This document shows positions 8,754 to 18,131 of a DNA stretch of 64,000 bases, in pieces. Under the pieces are notes generated by a model. It was not told where the DNA came from, made no database searches, and was given only the letters and a program-made list of their open reading frames with translations. Where the stretch lies: assembly GCF_020991275.1 (NCBI RefSeq), contig NZ_JAJLQY010000007.1:62001-126000 (forward strand). Reading direction: 5' to 3'. Made by a program: the position numbers and the translations under genes. The stretch's first letter is position 1; each line of letters begins with the position of its first letter. This stretch comes from Actinocorallia sp. API 0066. GTDB taxonomy: Bacteria; Actinomycetota; Actinomycetes; Streptosporangiales; Streptosporangiaceae.

Positions 8754-10529
8754 TCAGCCGGGGTAGGCGGGGGAGGAGCCGGGGGTGCCGCAGTCCCAGG
8801 TGCTGAAGCGGGGGTCCTCGTTGAGGGTCTGGAGGCAGATGGTGGGTTCCGGGCGTTCCTTGGACTCGACGCCCAGCATGATGTCCTGGCCGGGGGCGGC
8901 GGTGATGGTGACGGGGGCGCCCTCGAAGCTGCCGCCGATGGGATGGATGGCGCCGCCGCTGATCGGCACCTCGTAGGGCAGGACGCTGGTGGACGTGCCC
9001 GACGTGCCCAGGACGGCCAGCGTGTCGGCGTCGCGCCAGGCCAGGTCCACGAGGCCGGACAGTTCGGCGTTGATCGGGTGGAACGGCCCCATGGCGTAGC
9101 CCGTCGCGGTGGGCGCGATGCGCGAGATCTGGATCTCCGTCGTCAGCCCGTTGGAGACCAGCGCGGCCACCCGGACGCCGTCACGCGCGATCCGCAGCGC
9201 CTTGAACTGCCCGCCGAGCTCCTTGGGCAGCGCCACCTGGACGGCTTTCACCGCGCCCGGAGCGCGCAGCCACAGGGTCGAGGTGCTGCCGGTGTTCTGC
9301 ACGATCCACAGGTATCCGTGCCTGTCCCACGACGGCCGCAGCAGCGTCGCGCCCTTCTCGGCCTTGAGCACCTCGCTGACGTCGCCCGTGGACAGGTCGC
9401 CGACCTGGAGGGAGCGTCCGGAGATGCCCGCGAACTCCCGCCCGTCGAGGGAGACGGCGGGCGCCCGCATGGACCGCTGCCGCAGCGCCGGGAACGCCGA
9501 ACTCTGCTTGCCCTGCAACAGCGAGAGCCGCCCTTCGCCGTCGAGGAGGTAGCGGGTCTTGGCGATGGCGGCATAGGCGGCGTCGGGGCCGAGCGGCTCC
9601 CAGCGTTTCAGGGTCTGCACCTCAAGGCCGTCGCTCGTCCTGCGGGTGCGGCCGTCGATCTGGACGCGCAGCGTCTGCACCTCGCTGAGCTGGCCGAGCG
9701 TCCACATGAGCTGCGCCGACATCTCGTCGATGTTGCCGGTGGCCGCCTCCTCGCTCAGGTTGACGGTGACGATGTCGTCGTCCTCCAGGCGCACCTTGCC
9801 GCCGAGCAGCCGGGTGCCGGGCGGGAACGCGGACACGACGGCGCCGCTGAGCCACGGCGTCGTCTTGCTGAGCAGCGACTTGACGAGCTGGGACGGCAGG
9901 TCGGAGCGGTTGAGCTGCGGCAGGAACACGGCGTCGGGGACGAGGCTCTGCCGGTCGGGAGCGAAGTAGTACAGGTTGGTGGTGCGGAAGGCGCGGTCCA
10001 CGTCGCTGCGGCGCAGCACGAGGTCACGCGGCGCGTAGGCGATGCGCCATTCGCCCGCCTTGTTCTGGGTGAGGGTGAACGTCACCTCGTGCGCCTGCTG
10101 GCCCGCCGCGACGTACTGGCCGGAGGAGGTGATGCGGCCGAGCCGGTTCCCGACGAGCTGGACCTGGCTGACCTTGTCGTTCTGGCCGGGCAGCAGGAGC
10201 GGCCCCTGGAAGCCGTCGTCGTCCAGGACGGTGATGGGCGGCCGGAGGGACGCGTCGAACTTGACGTCGTCGGCGAGGTAGGAGCGGAACGTCGTCCTGT
10301 CGTTGTCGAAGTTGGCCATCGCGACGAGGTAGCCCCGCACGACGTCCTCCGGCGCCCACCCGGCCTTCGGACGGGTCGGGACGATCCGGACGTAAGGCTC
10401 GTCGAACGGTTCGGTGCGCGCGTCATACGTCTCGGTGGCGACCCGCCCGCCCGTGGGCAGCGACGCGCAGCCCGACGCCAGCACCAGGCCCGCGAGCCCG
10501 GCGCAGACGGGGTGCAGGAGGCGTCTCAT
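8754..10529 (-). CDS. lpqB: Lipoprotein LpqB (MtrAB-associated)
   Basis: LpqB is the extracytoplasmic lipoprotein that interacts with MtrB and modulates MtrAB signalling. The 591-residue precursor has a lipobox LASGC with lipid-modified Cys21, a GerMN domain in the middle (about 200-320) and a C-terminal beta-propeller-like region with repeats such as LDGREFAGISG. The start is ATG 10529, whose ATGA overlaps the mtrB stop by 4 bp, so translation is coupled. Gene order mtrA-mtrB-lpqB is conserved across actinobacteria. Confidence 0.95.
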   Translation of the reverse strand: MRRLLHPVCAGLAGLVLASGCASLPTGGRVATETYDARTEPFDEPYVRIVPTRPKAGWAPEDVVRGYLVAMANFDNDRTTFRSYLADDVKFDASLRPPITVLDDDGFQGPLLLPGQNDKVSQVQLVGNRLGRITSSGQYVAAGQQAHEVTFTLTQNKAGEWRIAYAPRDLVLRRSDVDRAFRTTNLYYFAPDRQSLVPDAVFLPQLNRSDLPSQLVKSLLSKTTPWLSGAVVSAFPPGTRLLGGKVRLEDDDIVTVNLSEEAATGNIDEMSAQLMWTLGQLSEVQTLRVQIDGRTRRTSDGLEVQTLKRWEPLGPDAAYAAIAKTRYLLDGEGRLSLLQGKQSSAFPALRQRSMRAPAVSLDGREFAGISGRSLQVGDLSTGDVSEVLKAEKGATLLRPSWDRHGYLWIVQNTGSTSTLWLRAPGAVKAVQVALPKELGGQFKALRIARDGVRVAALVSNGLTTEIQISRIAPTATGYAMGPFHPINAELSGLVDLAWRDADTLAVLGTSGTSTSVLPYEVPISGGAIHPIGGSFEGAPVTITAAPGQDIMLGVESKERPEPTICLQTLNEDPRFSTWDCGTPGSSPAYPG

Positions 10530-12112
10530 TCGGCGACCTCCAGATCGGCGATGATCGTGCGGTTCAGCTCGACCTCGGCGGGCACCAGCGGCAGCGGCGA
10601 GCCGCGCAGCTCGGCGCCGGCGGCGCGCGGCAGCGACAGCCGGAACTGGGAGCCGACGCCGGGCTCGCCCCACGCCTGGAGCCAGCCGCCGTGCAGCTGG
10701 GCGTCCTCGCGCGAGATCGACAGGCCGAGGCCCGTCCCGCCGATCGTGCGGGCCCGCGACGGGTCGGCCCGCCAGAACCGCTCGAAGACGTGCTGGGCGT
10801 CGCCGGGCCGCAGGCCCGTGCCGTGGTCCCGGACGGCGAGCGCGACGGCGTCCCGGTCGGCCGCGACGGTGACGACGATGTCGCGCCCCTCGCCGTGCTC
10901 GACCGCGTTGAACAGCAGGTTCCGCAGGATCCGGGCGACCCGGCGGCGGTCCACGTCGGCCATGCACGCCTCGCCGGGCAGCTTCAGCACGATCTTGCCG
11001 CCGCGCCGTTCGGCGACGTCCTGGACGTCGTCGACCGCGCCGAGCACGAGTTCCCTGATGTCGAGGGACTCCACGTCGAGGGTGGCCGCGCCCGCGTCGT
11101 GCCGGGAGATCTCCAGCAGGTCGGCGAGCAGCGACTCGAAGCGCTCCATCTGGCTCTGCAGGAGTTCGGTGGAGCGGCTGACGCCCGCCTGGAAGTCCTC
11201 GCGGTGCTCGTACAGCATGTCCGCGGCGATCTTCATGGTGGTGAGCGGGGTGCGCAGCTCGTGCGAGACGTCCGAGACGAACTGGCGCTGCACCTGCGAG
11301 AGGTTCTCCAGTTCGCGGATCTTCTCCTGGAGCGTCTCGGCCATGTCGTTGAAGGAGCGGCCCAGCTTGGCGAGGTCGTCCTCACCGCGCACCTTCATCC
11401 GCTCCTCAAGGCGGCCCTTGGCGAGCCGTTCGGCGGACTGGGCGGCGAGCCGGACGGGCACGACGATCTGCCGCGTCACCACCGAGGCGATCGCGGCGAG
11501 CAGCAGGGCGAGCGCGATCCCCACGCCGACGAGGGTGCGTTGCACGATCGAGATCGTGCGCTGCTCCTGGTCGAGCGGGAACAGGTAGTACAGCTCGTAC
11601 GGCCCGTCCCGGCCGCCCATGATGAGCGCGGGTTCGGGCTCGTCGTACTGGCGGGTCAGCTCGCCGATCGTCCAGACCTTCTGCCCGGACGGCGCCTCCG
11701 ACAGCGCCTTGGTCAGCCGTGGCGGGACGCTGCGGGGGTCGAGGTCGTTGGTGGGGACGCCGCCGTTCGTCGTCTCGTTGACCTTGCGGAGGTACACCTC
11801 GTACAGGCCGGACGGCCCGCCGCGCGCGGCGAGCTCCTTGGCGACCTTCTCCGCGACGTTCACACCGAGGTTCTCGCCCGTGGTGCGGCGCAGGATGCCC
11901 AGGCCCTCGTTGACCTGCTGGGACGCGGCCTCCGCCTTGCCGTCCAGCAGCGCCGTGGTGATCTGCTGCATGAGGAACACGCCGAGGACCACCGCGACGA
12001 TCGTCGAGATGAGCAGCGTGGAGGTGACCACCCGGACCTGGATGGACCGCCGCCAACGCACATAGGAGCGGCGCCACAGGCCGCGGACGACACGCCGCAC
12101 GGTGGTCTTCAT
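10526..12112 (-). CDS. mtrB: Sensor histidine kinase MtrB
   Basis: This is the membrane kinase of the MtrAB system, which controls cell-wall homeostasis, osmotic stress and division in actinobacteria. It has 528 residues: TM1 at about 26-48, an extracellular sensor domain to about 200, TM2 at about 200-222, HAMP, then HisKA with phospho-acceptor His284 (VSDVSHELRTPL) and an HATPase domain with the N box (LLFNAVEHGE), DHGTGL and GGTGLGLS. It is separated from mtrA by 28 bp and overlaps lpqB by 4 bp, so the three form one operon. All catalytic motifs appear intact. Confidence 0.97.
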   Translation of the reverse strand: MKTTVRRVVRGLWRRSYVRWRRSIQVRVVTSTLLISTIVAVVLGVFLMQQITTALLDGKAEAASQQVNEGLGILRRTTGENLGVNVAEKVAKELAARGGPSGLYEVYLRKVNETTNGGVPTNDLDPRSVPPRLTKALSEAPSGQKVWTIGELTRQYDEPEPALIMGGRDGPYELYYLFPLDQEQRTISIVQRTLVGVGIALALLLAAIASVVTRQIVVPVRLAAQSAERLAKGRLEERMKVRGEDDLAKLGRSFNDMAETLQEKIRELENLSQVQRQFVSDVSHELRTPLTTMKIAADMLYEHREDFQAGVSRSTELLQSQMERFESLLADLLEISRHDAGAATLDVESLDIRELVLGAVDDVQDVAERRGGKIVLKLPGEACMADVDRRRVARILRNLLFNAVEHGEGRDIVVTVAADRDAVALAVRDHGTGLRPGDAQHVFERFWRADPSRARTIGGTGLGLSISREDAQLHGGWLQAWGEPGVGSQFRLSLPRAAGAELRGSPLPLVPAEVELNRTIIADLEVAE

Positions 12113-12140
12113 GGGGGGCTACCTCGCTGTGCGGGACGGG

Positions 12141-12818
12141 CTAGGCGGGCCCGGCCTTGTAACCCACGCCTCGTACGGTGACGACGATCTCGGGCCGCTC
12201 CGGGTCCTTCTCGATCTTGGCGCGGAGCCGCTGCACGTGCACGTTGACCAGGCGCGTGTCGGCGGCGTGCCGGTAGCCCCAGACCTGTTCCAGCAGCACC
12301 TCGCGGGTGAAGACCTGGCGCGGCTTGCGGGCGAGCGCGACGAGCAGGTCGAACTCCAGCGGGGTCAGCGGGATGTGCTTGTCGCCGCGTTTGACCGAGT
12401 GCCCGGCGACGTCGATGGAGATGTCGCCGATCTGCAGGGTCTCGGGGGCGGGCTCGTCGGTGCGGCGCAGCCGGGCGCGGACCCGGGCGACCAGCTCCTT
12501 GGGCTTGAACGGCTTCACCACGTAGTCGTCGGCGCCGGACTCCAGCCCGAGCACGACGTCCACGGTGTCGCTCTTGGCGGTGAGCATGACGATCGGCACG
12601 CCGGACTCGGCGCGGATCTGCCTGCACACGTCGATGCCGTCGGCGCCCGGCAGCATCAGGTCGAGCAGCACCAGGTCGGGACGGGTCTCCCGGAACGCCT
12701 CGAGCGCCTTGTCCCCGTCATGGACGAAGGCCGGTTCGAAGCCTTCGCCGCGCAGGACGATGCCGAGCATCTCCGCGAGCGCCAGGTCGTCGTCGACGAC
12801 CAGTACACGTCCCCTCAT
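12141..12818 (-). CDS. mtrA: DNA-binding response regulator MtrA
   Basis: This is an OmpR/PhoB-family regulator partnered with MtrB. It has 225 residues: a receiver domain with Asp9-Asp10-Asp11 and phospho-acceptor Asp53 (LVLLDLMLPG), the Thr in VMLTAKSD and Lys in VVKPFKPKEL. A winged-helix trans-activation domain follows (about 130-225) containing LTPLEFDLLVALARKP and the C-terminal VRGVGYK. The start is ATG 12818 (MRGRVLVVDDD); upstream in-frame sequence is not family-like. In mycobacteria MtrA regulates dnaA, oriC function and cell-wall hydrolases. Confidence 0.97.
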   Translation of the reverse strand: MRGRVLVVDDDLALAEMLGIVLRGEGFEPAFVHDGDKALEAFRETRPDLVLLDLMLPGADGIDVCRQIRAESGVPIVMLTAKSDTVDVVLGLESGADDYVVKPFKPKELVARVRARLRRTDEPAPETLQIGDISIDVAGHSVKRGDKHIPLTPLEFDLLVALARKPRQVFTREVLLEQVWGYRHAADTRLVNVHVQRLRAKIEKDPERPEIVVTVRGVGYKAGPA

Positions 12819-12890
12819 GCGCCCTCTCAAGCCGTTCCGTAGGGAGGCGGGGCTGCCCACGTGCCGCCACCGGATGCCAGGTGAGCCACA

Positions 12891-12908
12891 GGTTACCCGC
12901 GTTTTACC
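12891..12908 (-). promoter_or_regulatory. Possible MtrA-type direct repeat upstream of mtrA
   Basis: Read on the minus strand the site contains GGTAAAAC and GGTAACC with GGTAA starts 11 bp apart, 74-91 bp upstream of the mtrA start. Published actinobacterial MtrA boxes are paired GTAAC-like half sites, as I recall, so this may be an autoregulatory site. A separate hairpin (ATCACCG/CGGTGAT, 12925-12944) lies further upstream. Confidence 0.3.
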
Positions 12909-13066
12909 GGTCGCAGTGCCGCTAATCACCGAAAGCCCGGTGATCTAGGGGGTACGGCCGGTACGCTGCGTTCCGATTCGCCTACAACAAGCGAGATTTG
13001 CACCACCTGGGGAGGGGCAGGAGTTGGGGATCTCCTGGATATAGGGACACATGGCAGGATGGCTCC

Positions 13067-14035
13067 GTGCGATTCGACCGGGCCGACCTGCTCGGCGGGG
13101 ACATCCCGCTGCGGCCGCTGAGCGCGGCCGAGATGCTGGACGCGGCCCTCGCTCTGCTGCGCCGGTCGCCGCGCGCGGTGCTCGGTCCGGCGTTCGCCGT
13201 GGTGGGGGCCGTCCAGTTGCTGGTGACGCTCGCCGCGTACTTCCTGGTCGGAGGTCAGGCCACCGGCGAGGTCACCCCCCATGTGCTGCTGCGCTCGTTC
13301 GGATCACAGGCGATGCTCACGCTGGCGGGTTCCGTCATCGGGTCGGTGGCGGTCCTGCTGCTGGCGGGCGCCTACGCGCCGGTCATCGCGCGCGGTTACT
13401 TCGGGCTCGGCGCCACCCCGCGCGGGGTGTGGCGGGACGTGCGGCCCCGGCTCGGTCGGCTGCTGGTGCTGGCCCTGGGCGTCCCGGCGGGCGTGCTCGC
13501 GGTGGCGGTGCTGCCGCTGCTGCCGTTCATCGCCGTCGTGGGGACGGACGGGTCGGCGGCGCTCGGCATCCTGCTCGCCGTGGTGGGCTTTCCCGCCGGT
13601 TTTTTCCTGGTCGTGTGGCTCGGTGTGGCGACGGTGCTCGCCGCGCCCGCGCTCGTGCTGGAGCGGCTCGGCCCGCGCGCGGCGCTGGCCAGGTCGTGGC
13701 GGCTGGTCGGCGGCCAGTGGTGGCGGACGTTCATGGTCCTGGCGCTGACGCTGCTCATCGCGTTCCTCATGGGCGGCGCGCTGCGGCTGCCCTTCGTGGT
13801 GGTGGAGATGCTGTTCTTCGGCGGTGAGACGGGCGGTCAGGCCGTCGCCGCGATCTCGGTGGACACGCTCGGCCGGATCGTCTCCACGGCCATCACCACA
13901 CCCTTCCAGGCGGGCGTCATCGCGCTGATGTACCTGGACCGGAGGCACCGCAGGGAGGGGCTCGACCTGGAGATCCAGCGGCGCGACACCGTCCCCGACG
14001 ACGACCTCCTGACGCTGTGGGCGGGAAGCCGATGA
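13067..14035 (+). CDS. Multi-pass membrane protein heading the MoxR/DUF58 operon
   Basis: This 322-residue protein has about six hydrophobic helices: around 40-65, 90-120, 135-160, 165-200, 220-245 and 255-290. It resembles the uncharacterised YciC/glycerophosphodiester-phosphodiesterase-membrane-domain type of integral membrane protein. I assign no activity. GTG 13067 (VRFDRADLLGGD) is chosen because an AGGA lies about 8 bp upstream and the preceding frame is not protein-like. The stop overlaps the DUF4129 start (ATGA), so it is the first gene of a five-gene, translationally coupled operon that runs to the DUF58 gene. Confidence 0.85.
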   Translation: MRFDRADLLGGDIPLRPLSAAEMLDAALALLRRSPRAVLGPAFAVVGAVQLLVTLAAYFLVGGQATGEVTPHVLLRSFGSQAMLTLAGSVIGSVAVLLLAGAYAPVIARGYFGLGATPRGVWRDVRPRLGRLLVLALGVPAGVLAVAVLPLLPFIAVVGTDGSAALGILLAVVGFPAGFFLVVWLGVATVLAAPALVLERLGPRAALARSWRLVGGQWWRTFMVLALTLLIAFLMGGALRLPFVVVEMLFFGGETGGQAVAAISVDTLGRIVSTAITTPFQAGVIALMYLDRRHRREGLDLEIQRRDTVPDDDLLTLWAGSR

Positions 14036-14661
14036 GCGCCCCGGACCCGCTGACCAGGGAGCAGGCGCGCGACCTCGCCGAACGGGAGCTGAGCAAGCCC
14101 GTCTACCAGCGCGACCAGCCGTCGTTCCTGGAGAAGATGATCGACCAGCTCAGGGAGTGGCTCGACAACCTGATGCCGGACCCGCCGAGGCCGACCCCGC
14201 AGGGGTCGGGCGCGGGGAGCAGCATCACCACCGTCCTTCTGCTCGTGCTGCTGGCGGCGCTGGTCCTGGTGATCGGCTACCTGTGGATGCGTAACCGGCG
14301 CAACCCGAGCGGGCGCAAGGCGGTCCTCGATGACGTGCCCAGCCGCTCCGTCGACCACAGGGCAGCCGCCGAGAAGGCGGCAGCCGCAGGCGGGTACGCC
14401 GAGGCGATCCGGGAAAGGCTGCGCGCGATAGCCCGCGACCTGGAGGAACGCGCGATCCTGGAACCGAGGCCAGGCCGTACCGCGTTCGAGCTCGCGTTGG
14501 AGGCGTCGGCGGCGCTGCCCGTCGACCTGCTGCCGGGCGCCCGGATCTTCGACGACGTCTGGTACGGCGACCGGCCCGGCACCGCCGAGTCCTACGCCGT
14601 CCTCGTCGCGCTCGACGACGCCGTGCGCGCCGCGCGGCCCCGCCCCCTGGAGACCGTGTGA
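14032..14661 (+). CDS. DUF4129 domain membrane protein
   Basis: This 209-residue protein has one membrane helix (about 62-84, VLLLVLLAALVLVIGYLWM). Its C-terminal cytoplasmic DUF4129 domain carries the family pattern: YAEAIRERLRAIARDLEERAIL, PGRTAFELA and the FDDVWYGDRPGT motif. DUF4129 proteins are standard partners of MoxR ATPases and DUF58 proteins. The function is unknown but thought to concern assembly or activation of membrane/envelope complexes. Both ends overlap neighbouring genes by 4 bp. Confidence 0.9.
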   Translation: MSAPDPLTREQARDLAERELSKPVYQRDQPSFLEKMIDQLREWLDNLMPDPPRPTPQGSGAGSSITTVLLLVLLAALVLVIGYLWMRNRRNPSGRKAVLDDVPSRSVDHRAAAEKAAAAGGYAEAIRERLRAIARDLEERAILEPRPGRTAFELALEASAALPVDLLPGARIFDDVWYGDRPGTAESYAVLVALDDAVRAARPRPLETV

Positions 14662-15848
14662 CGGCCACCGCCACCGACGCGCCCGCCCCGGAGAGCGCCG
14701 GCCAGGTCGCCGGACGCCGGTTCCGGCGCTGGCGCGGCATCGTGGCCGCGCTGTTCGCCGTGGTCCTGCTGGCGGTCGTGCTGGCAGCGCTGCGGCCTCC
14801 GGTGACGAGCGGCTACCTCGACCCCGAGGACGCGGGCCGTGACGGCTCCCGCGCGCTCGCCGAGATCGTCAGGCAGCAGGGCACCCCGGTGGAGGTCGTG
14901 CGGTCGGCCAACGCCGCCGCCTCCGCCGCGCGCTCCACCAAGCTCGTGGTCGTGGTCCGCTCCGAGCGGCTCACCGAGGCGGACCTCACCGTGCTCGCGA
15001 ACGCCACGGGGTCGGTGCTGCTCATCGCGCCGACGGACGCCGCGCTGGCCCGGCTCGCGCCCGGCGTCGAGCGCACCGGCACCGCGCCCGACACCGGCCC
15101 GGCCGAGGACGGCTGCGCGCTGGGTGCGGCGGCGGGCGCGGTGGACTTCGGCGAGTCCCACGTCTACCGGGCCGCCGAGACGGGCACCGCCTGCTACCTG
15201 TACGAGGATTACGACCCCGCGTCGAGCTTCTTCCGGCTCGTCAGGTCCGAGGGCGCCAAGACGGTGACGGTGGCCGGATCCGGCCGTCCCTTCACCAACC
15301 GGCACCTCACGGAGGAGGGCGCCGCCGCTCTCGGGCTGACGCTTCTGAGCGCGCAAGGCGGCGTCGTCTGGCTGATCCCCGACCTGCCGAGCGAGGACGA
15401 GATCACGGGCGACCAGTCCTTCATGGACCTCGTCCCGACCTCGGTGTGGCTCTTCTTCCTGCAGGGGCTTGTCGCCGTCGCCCTCGCGGCCCTGTGGCGG
15501 GCCCGGAGGCTCGGGCCGGTGGTGGTCGAACGGCTTCCGGTGGCCGTCCGGTCCGCGGAGGCCGTCGAGGGCAGGGCCCGGCTGTACCGGGCCGCCCACG
15601 CCAGGGACAGGGCGGCGCTCGCCCTACGCGAGGCGGCGCGGGAACGGCTGGTGCCGCTGCTCGGCCTGCCGCGCAGCGCCGCCGCCGATCCGGCCCGCGC
15701 CGCCGAGGTGGTGCCGCTGGCCGCGGCCAGGAGCGGGCTCGACGCACCGACCGCCTACTGGGCGCTGTACGGTCCTGAACCTGGCGACGACGGTGAGCTG
15801 TTGCGGCTGACCGACCTCCTTGACGAACTGGAAAGACGGGTGCGATGA
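14658..15848 (+). CDS. DUF4350 domain membrane protein
   Basis: This 396-residue protein starts at GTG 14658, overlapping the DUF4129 stop. It has a TM helix at about 28-47, an extracytoplasmic DUF4350 domain (about 55-255, related to the GATase-like fold seen in unstable-family proteins: DAGRDGSRALAEIVRQQG, LLIAPTDAAL), a second TM at about 264-285, and a cytoplasmic helical tail of about 100 residues. It is the usual third partner of the MoxR-DUF58-DUF4129 set. The reaction or ligand is unknown. Confidence 0.9.
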   Translation: MTATATDAPAPESAGQVAGRRFRRWRGIVAALFAVVLLAVVLAALRPPVTSGYLDPEDAGRDGSRALAEIVRQQGTPVEVVRSANAAASAARSTKLVVVVRSERLTEADLTVLANATGSVLLIAPTDAALARLAPGVERTGTAPDTGPAEDGCALGAAAGAVDFGESHVYRAAETGTACYLYEDYDPASSFFRLVRSEGAKTVTVAGSGRPFTNRHLTEEGAAALGLTLLSAQGGVVWLIPDLPSEDEITGDQSFMDLVPTSVWLFFLQGLVAVALAALWRARRLGPVVVERLPVAVRSAEAVEGRARLYRAAHARDRAALALREAARERLVPLLGLPRSAAADPARAAEVVPLAAARSGLDAPTAYWALYGPEPGDDGELLRLTDLLDELERRVR

Positions 15849-16828
15849 GCGACGAGACGGTGCTGGACAAGCGGGTCCAGGGCGCGGACGGGGCGCGGCG
15901 CGCGCTCGCCGCGCTGCGCGGCGAGGTCGCCAAGGCCGTCGTGGGGCAGGACGCCGTGGTCACCGGCATGGTGATCGCCCTGCTGTGCCGTGGGCACGTG
16001 CTGCTCGAAGGCGTGCCCGGCGTTGCCAAGACGCTGCTGGTGCGCACCCTCGCCAGGGCCCTCGACCTGGAGTTCAAGCGGGTCCAGTTCACCCCCGACC
16101 TCATGCCCGGCGACGTCACCGGCTCGCTGATCTACGACGCGCGCACCGCCGAGTTCGAGTTCCGGCGGGGCCCGGTGTTCACCCACCTGCTGCTCGCCGA
16201 CGAGATCAACCGGACGCCCCCCAAGACGCAGGCTTCGCTTCTGGAGGCGATGGAGGAGCGGCAGGTCTCGGTGGACGGCAAGCCGTTCAAGCTGCCCGAC
16301 CCGTTCGTCGTGTGCGCCACCCAGAACCCCATCGAGTACGAGGGCACCTATCCGCTGCCGGAGGCCCAGCTCGACAGGTTCCTGTTGAAGCTGACCGTGC
16401 CGCTGCCGACCCGCGACGAGGAGATCGGCGTCGTCCAGCGGCACGCCCTCGGGTTCGACCCGCGCGACCTCGCCGAGATCAACCCCGTCGCGGGCATCGC
16501 GGAGCTGGACGCGGGCCGCGAGGCGGTGCGCACCCTGCACATCGATCCGAAGATCATCGCCTACGTGGTGGACCTGTGCCGGGCCACCCGGCAGTCGCCG
16601 TCGCTCCAGCTCGGCGCCTCCCCGCGCGGCGCGACCGCGCTGCTCAACACGGCGCGGGCCTGGGCGTGGCTGTCCGGCCGCGACTACGTGACGCCCGACG
16701 ACGTCAAGGCGCTGGCCCGGCCGACGCTCAGGCACCGGGTGCAGCTCCGCCCGGAGGCCGAGCTCGAAGGCGCGACCGCCGACGGCGTCCTCGACGGCGT
16801 CCTGGCGACCGTCCCCACGCCGCGCTGA
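15845..16828 (+). CDS. MoxR family AAA+ ATPase
   Basis: MoxR-type AAA+ proteins act as chaperones that mature or activate partner complexes, usually with a von Willebrand A/DUF58 partner. The protein has 327 residues with Walker A GVPGVAKT at 56-63, Walker B LLLADEINRTPPKTQ near 118, sensor 1 ATQNPIEYEGTYPLPEAQ, and an arginine-containing helical lid with ASPRGATALLNTARAWAWL and DVKALARPTLRHR. It overlaps DUF4350 by 4 bp and DUF58 by 1 bp, so the stoichiometry is probably set by translational coupling. Confidence 0.95.
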   Translation: MSDETVLDKRVQGADGARRALAALRGEVAKAVVGQDAVVTGMVIALLCRGHVLLEGVPGVAKTLLVRTLARALDLEFKRVQFTPDLMPGDVTGSLIYDARTAEFEFRRGPVFTHLLLADEINRTPPKTQASLLEAMEERQVSVDGKPFKLPDPFVVCATQNPIEYEGTYPLPEAQLDRFLLKLTVPLPTRDEEIGVVQRHALGFDPRDLAEINPVAGIAELDAGREAVRTLHIDPKIIAYVVDLCRATRQSPSLQLGASPRGATALLNTARAWAWLSGRDYVTPDDVKALARPTLRHRVQLRPEAELEGATADGVLDGVLATVPTPR

Positions 16829-18120
16829 TGGCGCTCACCGGACGGGTGGCGCTGCTCGCCCTGCTGGCCTGCGCGATCCCCCTGTTCGTGCCGCACGGCT
16901 GGGTGATCGCCGCGATCGCGGGGGCGCTGGTGGCGCTCGGCGCGCTGGACTTCGCGCTGGCCGGGAACGTCAGGCGGCTCGTCCTGCACCGGACGGGCGA
17001 CACGACCATCCGGCTCGGCGAGAGCGGCACGGTCGGGCTGATCGTGGAGAACCCGGGCAGGCGCCGGGTCAGGGCGCTCGTCCGGGACGCGTGGCCGCCC
17101 AGCGCGGGCGTGACGCCCCGGACGTTCGAGATCGACGTCCCGGCCGGGGAGCGCCGCCGCGCCGAGCTGCGGCTGGCGCCGACGCGGCGCGGCGACCGCT
17201 CGTCGGTGTCGGTGACGATCCGCTCGACCGGGCCGCTGGGCCTGGTCGCGCGGCAGCTCACCCGGCAGGCGCCCTGGACGGTCAGGGTCCTGCCCGGCTT
17301 CCCGTCGCGCAGGCACCTGCCCGCGAAGCTGCGCAGGCTGCGCGAGCTGACCGGCCAGCAGGTCGCGCTGATCCGGGGCCAGGGCACCGAGTTCGACTCG
17401 CTGCGCGAGTACGTCGCGGGCGACGACGTCAGGTCGATCGACTGGCGTGCCACGGCGCGGCGCGGCGAGGTCGTGGTGCGGACGTGGCGTCCCGAGCGGG
17501 ACAGGCGGATCTTCCTGATCCTGGACACCGGGCGCACCTCGGCGGGCCGGGTGGGCGACATCCCGCGCCTTGACTGCTCGATGGACGCCGCCCTGCTCCT
17601 GGGCGCGCTGGCCTCCCGCGCGGGCGACCGGGTGGACCTCCTGGCCTACGACCGGCGCGTCAGGGCCCGCGTCGAGGGCGTCTCCCGGACGGACCTCCTG
17701 CCGTCGATGGTGCGGGCGATGGCGCCGCTGGAGCCCGAGCTGATCGAGTCGGACGCCGCGGGCATGGTCGCGACGCTCCTGGCCCGATCCCGACAGCGGT
17801 CCCTGGTGGTGCTGCTGACCGAGCTGAACACCGCCGCGATGGAGGAGGGCCTGATCCCGCTGCTGCCCCGGCTCACCTCACGCCACCTCGTTATGGTCGC
17901 CGCCGTCGCCGACCCCCGCGTCGGCGAGATGGCGGGCGCGCGCGGTGATCTCGCCGCCGTCTACGACGCCGCCTCCGCCGAACGCGCGCGGGGCGAACGC
18001 CGCAGGCTCAAGGCCGAACTGCGCGAGTACGGCGTCGAGGTCGTCGACGCCCCGCCGGACGAGATCGCGCCCGCCCTCGCCGACGCCTATCTGGCGCTCA
18101 AGGCACAGGGTCGGCTGTGA
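16828..18120 (+). CDS. DUF58 domain protein, MoxR partner
   Basis: This 430-residue protein has two N-terminal membrane helices (about 5-45), a beta-rich domain and a C-terminal DUF58/vWA-like domain. The DUF58 signature is present: GTEFDSLREYVAGDDVRSIDW followed by RTWRPERDRRIFLILDTGRTS, where the DxGxT/S pattern resembles a metal-ion-dependent adhesion site. ATG 16828 overlaps the moxR TGA by one base. It closes the five-gene operon and is followed by a cloverleaf-like repeat that may act as the terminator. Confidence 0.93.
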   Translation: MALTGRVALLALLACAIPLFVPHGWVIAAIAGALVALGALDFALAGNVRRLVLHRTGDTTIRLGESGTVGLIVENPGRRRVRALVRDAWPPSAGVTPRTFEIDVPAGERRRAELRLAPTRRGDRSSVSVTIRSTGPLGLVARQLTRQAPWTVRVLPGFPSRRHLPAKLRRLRELTGQQVALIRGQGTEFDSLREYVAGDDVRSIDWRATARRGEVVVRTWRPERDRRIFLILDTGRTSAGRVGDIPRLDCSMDAALLLGALASRAGDRVDLLAYDRRVRARVEGVSRTDLLPSMVRAMAPLEPELIESDAAGMVATLLARSRQRSLVVLLTELNTAAMEEGLIPLLPRLTSRHLVMVAAVADPRVGEMAGARGDLAAVYDAASAERARGERRRLKAELREYGVEVVDAPPDEIAPALADAYLALKAQGRL

Positions 18121-18131
18121 CCTGTTTGATG

